From the NCBI RefSeq assembly GCF_030209355.1, contig NZ_JARVSF010000008.1, forward strand, positions 372,001 through 436,000: DNA of 64,000 nt. The letters are read 5' to 3'. Both the position numbers and the translations under genes were made by a program. The notes under the pieces were generated by a model, which was not told where the DNA came from, ran no database searches, and saw only the letters and a list, made by a program, of their open reading frames with translations. Below are positions 60,285-64,000 of this stretch, one piece after another. The stretch comes from Pseudarthrobacter sp. fls2-241-R2A-127 (lineage in GTDB: Bacteria; Actinomycetota; Actinomycetes; Actinomycetales; Micrococcaceae). Every line of letters begins with the position of its first letter. Within the stretch, counting starts at the first letter, position 1.

Positions 60285-60384
60285 AGGCGCTTCTCGACGT
60301 CGGCCAGGCTGGGGAACGACCGTCAGGATAGGTTCCAAAAAGGCATTAGTCACACGCCGATGTTGGCGCGGCCAATTTCCAGCC

Positions 60385-60414
60385 AAAACAAAAGCCCGCA
60401 TCAAGGATGCGGGC
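60385..60414 (-). terminator. Rho-independent terminator of the small membrane-protein gene
   Basis: A perfect 9-bp stem GCCCGCATC / GATGCGGGC with a three-base loop (60394-60414). On the minus strand it is followed by TTTTGTTTT (60385-60393). It ends 19 bp after the stop of the 48-residue gene at 60434-60580. Confidence 0.88.
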
Positions 60415-60433
60415 CTTCGTGATGTCGCGGTGG

Positions 60434-60580
60434 TTAGACCCGGGACCTGCCACGGACGAAGTGGACAATCAGGACGATCACGGCAACCACCAACAGGATG
60501 TGAATCAATCCTCCGCCGATATTGGCCAGCAGGCCAAGCAGCCAAAGAACGGCGATGATTATGGCAATCCAAAGCAACAT
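60434..60580 (-). CDS. 48-residue membrane protein, lmo0937/DUF5670 type
   Basis: The translation is MLLWIAIIIAVLWLLGLLAN, then IGGGLIHILLVVAVIVLIVH and FVRGRSRV. These are two hydrophobic helices with a Gly-rich turn, ending in a basic tail. This is the pattern of the small lmo0937/DUF5670 family, often induced by envelope or general stress. The ATG at 60580 follows AAGGGAGAC, and a clear terminator lies downstream. Function is unknown. Confidence 0.85.
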   Translation of the reverse strand: MLLWIAIIIAVLWLLGLLANIGGGLIHILLVVAVIVLIVHFVRGRSRV

Positions 60581-60659
60581 GAGTGTCTCCCTTAGTTGTT
60601 ACTCGCCGAAATGCAGTCCCGTGGTCCGGGCGCTTGAGTTCGGACAGCTTCAGCTTAAT

Positions 60660-60675
60660 ACTAAGCATGCTTAGT
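60660..60675. promoter_or_regulatory. 16-bp perfect palindrome ACTAAGCATGCTTAGT
   Basis: It lies 80 bp upstream of the 48-residue membrane-protein gene, in an A/T-rich patch inside otherwise GC-rich DNA. The minus strand continues TAGTATTAAG, which may supply a -10 box. It is a likely operator; the cognate regulator is not identifiable here. Confidence 0.55.
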
Positions 60676-60978
60676 GCCAATGGTGTGATTCGTTGGGCTC
60701 TATGTTTCGTGTCGACTCCATGGCTTGGAATCCAGCCCGCCGTCCGGTGCTCGTTGGCCGCCCGCACCAGCGCGCGAGGGGGCCGGGACGCGCCTCTGGC
60801 ATCCCGCTTGGGCAGAGCTCGCGGCCCAGGTGATTCCCGCCGCTCCGACTGTGTGGGCCTGGCGCTTTCGCCAACGCTGCCCAAAGAGCGCGAACAGACC
60901 AGCGGCGGATTGTCTGGACGGATACCGACAGCCAAATCCAACGGCCGACCACGTTTGCCTGAAGGAGGGTTTTGGAAT
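60676..60978. other. Intergenic region without a supported gene
   Basis: About 300 bp between the palindrome and the end of the TetR gene at 60979. Short open frames here have Arg/Pro-rich translations with no SD or motif. I see no repeat or RNA gene; it may be decayed coding sequence. Confidence 0.5.
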
Positions 60979-61554
60979 CTAAGTCTCAGCGGGACCCTTC
61001 GACCGCTCCCCCAGCAGCCGTTCGATTCGGCCCTGGACCTCCAGGGCGGCTGCTGATTCATGGTTGAAGAGAATCCGGTAGATCACCGGGGCGACAACAG
61101 CATCGACAATCTCCGATGTCGCCGGCGCTCTTTCGCCTCGGAGTCCGGCCAGCCTGCGGATCTCTTCGACGTGGCCCTGCATGGACTGGAAATAGTCGCG
61201 GGTTACTGCGCCGTCCGCGAGCATGTCCCTGAGCACCTGCCGTCCGAGTGGTGATGAGAATTCCTCCACGTAGGGGACGAACCACGCCTCCATATCGCCC
61301 CTGAGCGAGCCGGTGTCCTCCACCTGCTCCGGCAGCATCTGGTTCGAGGCAACGGCGGCGAGCAGCCGGGGCAGGTCGCCCCAGCGACGGTAGATGGTGG
61401 AGGAGTTCACGCCCGCCCGGTCCGCGACCAGCGGGACGGAGAGGGCGGTCCGGTCGCCGTCATTCTCCGCCAGCAGCGAGCGCACGGCCTGGTGCACGGC
61501 CTGCTGGACGCGGGCGCTCCGGCCGCCGGGGCGGGGGGTCGCTGTCGTCATCAT
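60979..61554 (-). CDS. TetR-family regulator
   Basis: A 191-residue repressor. The helix-turn-helix is SVPLVADRAGVNSSTIYRRWGDLPRLLAAVASN. The C-terminal half (WFVPYVEEFSSPLGRQVLRDMLADGAV; VAPVIYRILFNHESA) is of the TetR_C class common in efflux repressors. Three tandem starts (GTG 61557, ATG 61554, ATG 61551) exist; the first ATG is given. It is divergent from the MFS gene, with an imperfect palindrome between them. Confidence 0.9.
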   Translation of the reverse strand: MMTTATPRPGGRSARVQQAVHQAVRSLLAENDGDRTALSVPLVADRAGVNSSTIYRRWGDLPRLLAAVASNQMLPEQVEDTGSLRGDMEAWFVPYVEEFSSPLGRQVLRDMLADGAVTRDYFQSMQGHVEEIRRLAGLRGERAPATSEIVDAVVAPVIYRILFNHESAAALEVQGRIERLLGERSKGPAET

Positions 61555-61574
61555 CACACCAGCCTAAGGCATAC

Positions 61575-61592
61575 TATCCGCTTTAGCGGGTA
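61575..61592. promoter_or_regulatory. Candidate TetR operator between regulator and MFS gene
   Basis: TATCCGC-TTTA-GCGGGTA is an inverted repeat with one mismatch, 20 bp upstream of the TetR start and 56 bp upstream of the MFS start. Its position fits autorepression and control of the transporter. Confidence 0.6.
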
Positions 61593-61648
61593 TAGCCTCT
61601 TAATGCACAGATTGTGCGTTTGGATATTTCGAGTAGGCAGGATTAGTT

Positions 61649-62860
61649 GTGAAGAACACCGGTACCGCGTTCTGGCTTCACGCGGCGCTCCTGACGGTTT
61701 TCATCGGCGCTTCGTCGGCGCCCTCGCCGTTGTACGAGTTCTACGCCCGCGAGTGGGGACTCGGCTCCGCGGCCGTCACGGTGATCTTCGCCGTCTACGC
61801 CTTGGCCGTGCTGCTGACCCTGCTGGTGGTCGGTTCGCTGGCAAACCACGTGGGCACGCGGCCGGTGCTCCTGGGCGCGGTGGCGCTGCAGATCGGCGCG
61901 ATGATGACCTTCGCCTTCGCGCCGGGCCCGGAGATGCTGCTGGCCGCCCGGGCGCTGCAGGGTGTTGCCACCGGTGCCGCGATGGGTGCCGCGGGCGCCG
62001 CACTGCTGGCGTTTGAAGGCCCGAAGCGCCGCGGCCGCGGGTCCCTGGTCAACAGTGCCGCCTCGCCAATCGGACTCTCAATCGGCGCGCTCGGATCCGC
62101 CTCCGTCGTCAGGTTCCTGCCGGAGCCGACCAAGACGGTCTACTTCTTCCTCGCCGTGCTGCTGCTGGTCCTCGGTGTGGCGCTGCTCCGGCTGCCGAGC
62201 GCCGGCCAGGTGGCCCCTGGCTGGCTGCGCTCCCTGATACCCGAGGCCCGGATGCCCGGTTCCGCCCGGAAAACCATGGCCGCCACCATGCCGGTGGCCG
62301 CGGCCACCTGGGCGCTGGCAGGGTTCTACCTCTCGCTGGGGCCGGCCCTGGCGCACGCCATCACCCGGGGCAACTCGGTGCTGGTGGGCGGCCTGGCCCT
62401 CTTTGCCCTCTTCGTTCCCGGCGCCCTGGCCATCCTGGTGGTCCGCCGCCGCTCGGACCGGACCACGCTGCTGACCGGCGTCGTCTCCCTGATCACCGGC
62501 ATCTCCCTGACCGTGCTGGCCGTCCAGCTCGGATCCGCGCCGCTGTACTTCGCGGGCACCGTGGTGGCCGGCGTCGGCTTCGGCAGCGGGTACTTCGGCG
62601 CGATGCGCATGACCCTCCCGCTCTGCGGTCCGCACGAGCGCGTGGGCATGCTCTCCAGCATCTACCTGATCTGCTACCTCGGCTTCAGCGTCCCCGCCGT
62701 GGCCGCCGGGCTGCTGGTGGCCGTGGCCGGCATGAAGGGGACCACGCTGATTTACGGCGTGGCCCTCGTGCTCGCCGCCATTCCGGCCCTGCTTCGCACC
62801 ATCCGGAAAAACCCCGCCCACCGTCCCACCCTGGCTACCGATTCCCCGGCAGCGTCCTGA
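61649..62860 (+). CDS. Major facilitator superfamily transporter
   Basis: A 403-residue protein with 12 predicted helices. It starts TAFWLHAALLTVFIGASSAPSPLYEFYAREWGL. The loop 2-3 region is LLVVGSLANHVGTRPVLL, the drug:H+-type signature in degenerate form, and helix 4-5 has ARALQGVATGAAMGAAGAALLAF. The start is GTG at 61649 with AGGCAGGA upstream. It precedes a 3-hydroxyacyl-CoA dehydrogenase by 11 bp and is divergent from a TetR gene, so regulated efflux or uptake of a metabolite of the pathway is likely. Confidence 0.9.
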   Translation: MKNTGTAFWLHAALLTVFIGASSAPSPLYEFYAREWGLGSAAVTVIFAVYALAVLLTLLVVGSLANHVGTRPVLLGAVALQIGAMMTFAFAPGPEMLLAARALQGVATGAAMGAAGAALLAFEGPKRRGRGSLVNSAASPIGLSIGALGSASVVRFLPEPTKTVYFFLAVLLLVLGVALLRLPSAGQVAPGWLRSLIPEARMPGSARKTMAATMPVAAATWALAGFYLSLGPALAHAITRGNSVLVGGLALFALFVPGALAILVVRRRSDRTTLLTGVVSLITGISLTVLAVQLGSAPLYFAGTVVAGVGFGSGYFGAMRMTLPLCGPHERVGMLSSIYLICYLGFSVPAVAAGLLVAVAGMKGTTLIYGVALVLAAIPALLRTIRKNPAHRPTLATDSPAAS

Positions 62861-62871
62861 AAGGAAACGCC

Positions 62872-63732
62872 ATGACCTTTTCCCTCCCCGCCCACACCGC
62901 CGTCCGGCCCATCACCGTCATTGGCGGCGGCACCCTGGGCCGCCGCGTGGCCCTGATGCTGTCGCTGCGCGGCGCCGACGTGCGCATCTTCGACCTCAAC
63001 CCGGCCGTCGGCCAGGCCGCCGTCGACTTCATCGAGGCCGAGCGGCCCGCCGTCGCGGCCGAGCACGGCGGCGCGGCAGCCGGCCGGATCACCGCCGGCG
63101 GCGACCTCGCTGCCGCCCTGGACAACGCCTGGCTGGTGGTCGAGGCGGTGCCCGAAATGCTGGAGCTCAAGCGCGGGATCTTCGCGGACCTGGACCGGCT
63201 GGCCCCGGCGGACGCGCTGCTGGCCAGCAACTCGTCGTCGTTCGCGTCCTCGGAGTTCATTGGCGGCGTGTCCACCCCGGAGCGGGTCCTGAACATGCAC
63301 TTCTACATGCCGCCGGCCGTGCGCTCGGTGGAACTCATGTCCTGCGGCCGGACTGACCCGGCTGTCCTGGACCTGCTGATGGCCGAACTGCCCGGCTACG
63401 CGCTGGCCCCGCACCTGGTCCGGAAGGAAAGCACCGGCTTCATCTTCAACCGGGTCTGGGCCGCGATCAAGCGCGAGGCACTGCTGGTGGTGGCCGAGGG
63501 CGTGGCCGAGCCGGAGGACGTGGACGCCCTGTTCGTGGACGTCTTCAAGGCGGACACGGCACCGTTCCGCTTCATGGACCAGGTGGGCCTGGACGTGGTG
63601 CTCGACATCGAGAACCACTACTGCGAACTGGCCGGCATGGAAAACAAGTCCGCCCCGCTGCTGCAGGAATACATCGGCAAGGGCTGGCTGGGAATCAAGT
63701 CCGGCCGCGGCTTCTACAACGACTACGCCTAA
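62872..63732 (+). CDS. 3-hydroxyacyl-CoA dehydrogenase family protein
   Basis: A 286-residue NAD-binding dehydrogenase paralogous to the one at 56295. The Rossmann motif is TVIGGGTLGRRVALMLSLRG, with NAWLVVEAVPEMLELKRGIFADL, LASNSSSFASSEFIGG and NMHFYMPPAVRSVELM. The C-terminal domain contains RKESTGFIFNRVWAAIKREALLVV. AAAGGAAACGCC precedes the ATG, 11 bp after the MFS gene, so the two form an operon. The specific hydroxyacid is unknown. Confidence 0.9.
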   Translation: MTFSLPAHTAVRPITVIGGGTLGRRVALMLSLRGADVRIFDLNPAVGQAAVDFIEAERPAVAAEHGGAAAGRITAGGDLAAALDNAWLVVEAVPEMLELKRGIFADLDRLAPADALLASNSSSFASSEFIGGVSTPERVLNMHFYMPPAVRSVELMSCGRTDPAVLDLLMAELPGYALAPHLVRKESTGFIFNRVWAAIKREALLVVAEGVAEPEDVDALFVDVFKADTAPFRFMDQVGLDVVLDIENHYCELAGMENKSAPLLQEYIGKGWLGIKSGRGFYNDYA

Positions 63733-64000
63733 CCTCCACTAGCTATGCGGGGCCCAATTGCAGCCGTCGCGCCCTCGGGCGCCGGCCGCACCTGGCCCCG
63801 CGCTGAAGCAGGAGCCCAGCAATATGCCGCTTTATCAACAGTAAAAGGGCAACTGGCCCAGTCGGTATCTATGACCCTGGGGCTGGCGGGTACTGGCTCG
63901 CAGACCATGAGGGACCCCCCCCCCCCCCCCCGGGGGGTGTAATTCGGAAGGCGAAATCTTGCATGCCTGGATTCTCTGTGGCTAGGCGATGTCTACCCAC
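63733..64000. other. Terminal non-coding stretch with a C17-G6 homopolymer tract
   Basis: No gene is supported. At 63915-63931 there are seventeen consecutive C, immediately followed by six G (63932-63937). Such a tract is exceptional in this sequence and may be real, slippage-prone DNA or an assembly artefact at a contig end. Confidence 0.6.

Noticed and set aside
60880-61000. Possible recombinase-like C-terminal remnant (SNGRPRLPEGGF in a plus-strand frame)
   Set aside because: Too short and not accompanied by any catalytic-domain sequence; cannot be distinguished from chance.
1-64000. tRNA, rRNA, CRISPR arrays, insertion sequences, prophage and defence systems
   Set aside because: None of the diagnostic structures, repeats or proteins was seen; the window is metabolic and envelope-related.

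Overview
The window is high-GC DNA with dense, strongly SD-led genes, many ATGA overlaps and lipobox-type sugar-binding proteins. This fits a soil actinobacterium of the Arthrobacter/Pseudarthrobacter/Paenarthrobacter group (Micrococcaceae). The placement is inferred from protein character, especially a secreted inulin fructotransferase of the type known from Arthrobacter. No rRNA, tRNA, CRISPR array, IS element or replication origin was recognised.

Layout. 1-8 kb: a GntR/membrane-protein pair whose membrane gene carries an in-frame stop, a flotillin with an NfeD-like partner, then aldo/keto reductase, SMP-30 lactonase, SDR and FAD-oxidase genes. 8-18 kb: a divergent polysaccharide locus with DUF2264 protein, DeoR/LacI hybrid regulator and heparinase II/III on the minus strand, and hydroxyacid dehydrogenase, ABC sugar importer and DUF624 protein on the plus strand. 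18-24.5 kb: GNAT, lytic transglycosylase, a membrane protein, a decapitated carbonic anhydrase, gluconate kinase and permease, and a FadR-type regulator. 24.5-34.5 kb: a complete inulin / difructose-anhydride (DFA III) pathway. 34.7-38.3 kb: small membrane and lipoproteins, CorA, and a phosphatidylserine-decarboxylase-like enzyme. 38.4-49.7 kb: a beta-mannan operon (GH2, two GH130, an unclassified secreted protein, ABC importer, LacI). 50-56 kb: secreted cell-wall-type proteins and a GT39 / GT2-GtrA pair. 56-63.7 kb: a catabolic locus with a Baeyer-Villiger monooxygenase fused to an alpha/beta hydrolase, two 3-hydroxyacyl-CoA dehydrogenases, two TetR regulators and an MFS exporter.

How the genes work together. 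The clearest system is the DFA pathway. A Tat-exported GH91 enzyme would turn inulin into the cyclic disaccharide DFA III outside the cell. An ABC importer would take it in, and a cytosolic GH91 paralogue would open it to inulobiose. A cytosolic GH32 enzyme would then release fructose, which a PfkB kinase phosphorylates. Both divergent transcripts have good sigma-70-type promoters with LacI-type operators just downstream of the -10 boxes. The mannan operon follows a similar logic but uses phosphorolysis. All three sugar ABC importers lack an ATPase gene, so they probably share a remote MsiK-type ATPase.

Gene decay is visible at three places: the DUF1648 nonsense codon, the 5'-deleted beta-carbonic anhydrase and an amine-oxidase C-terminal remnant.
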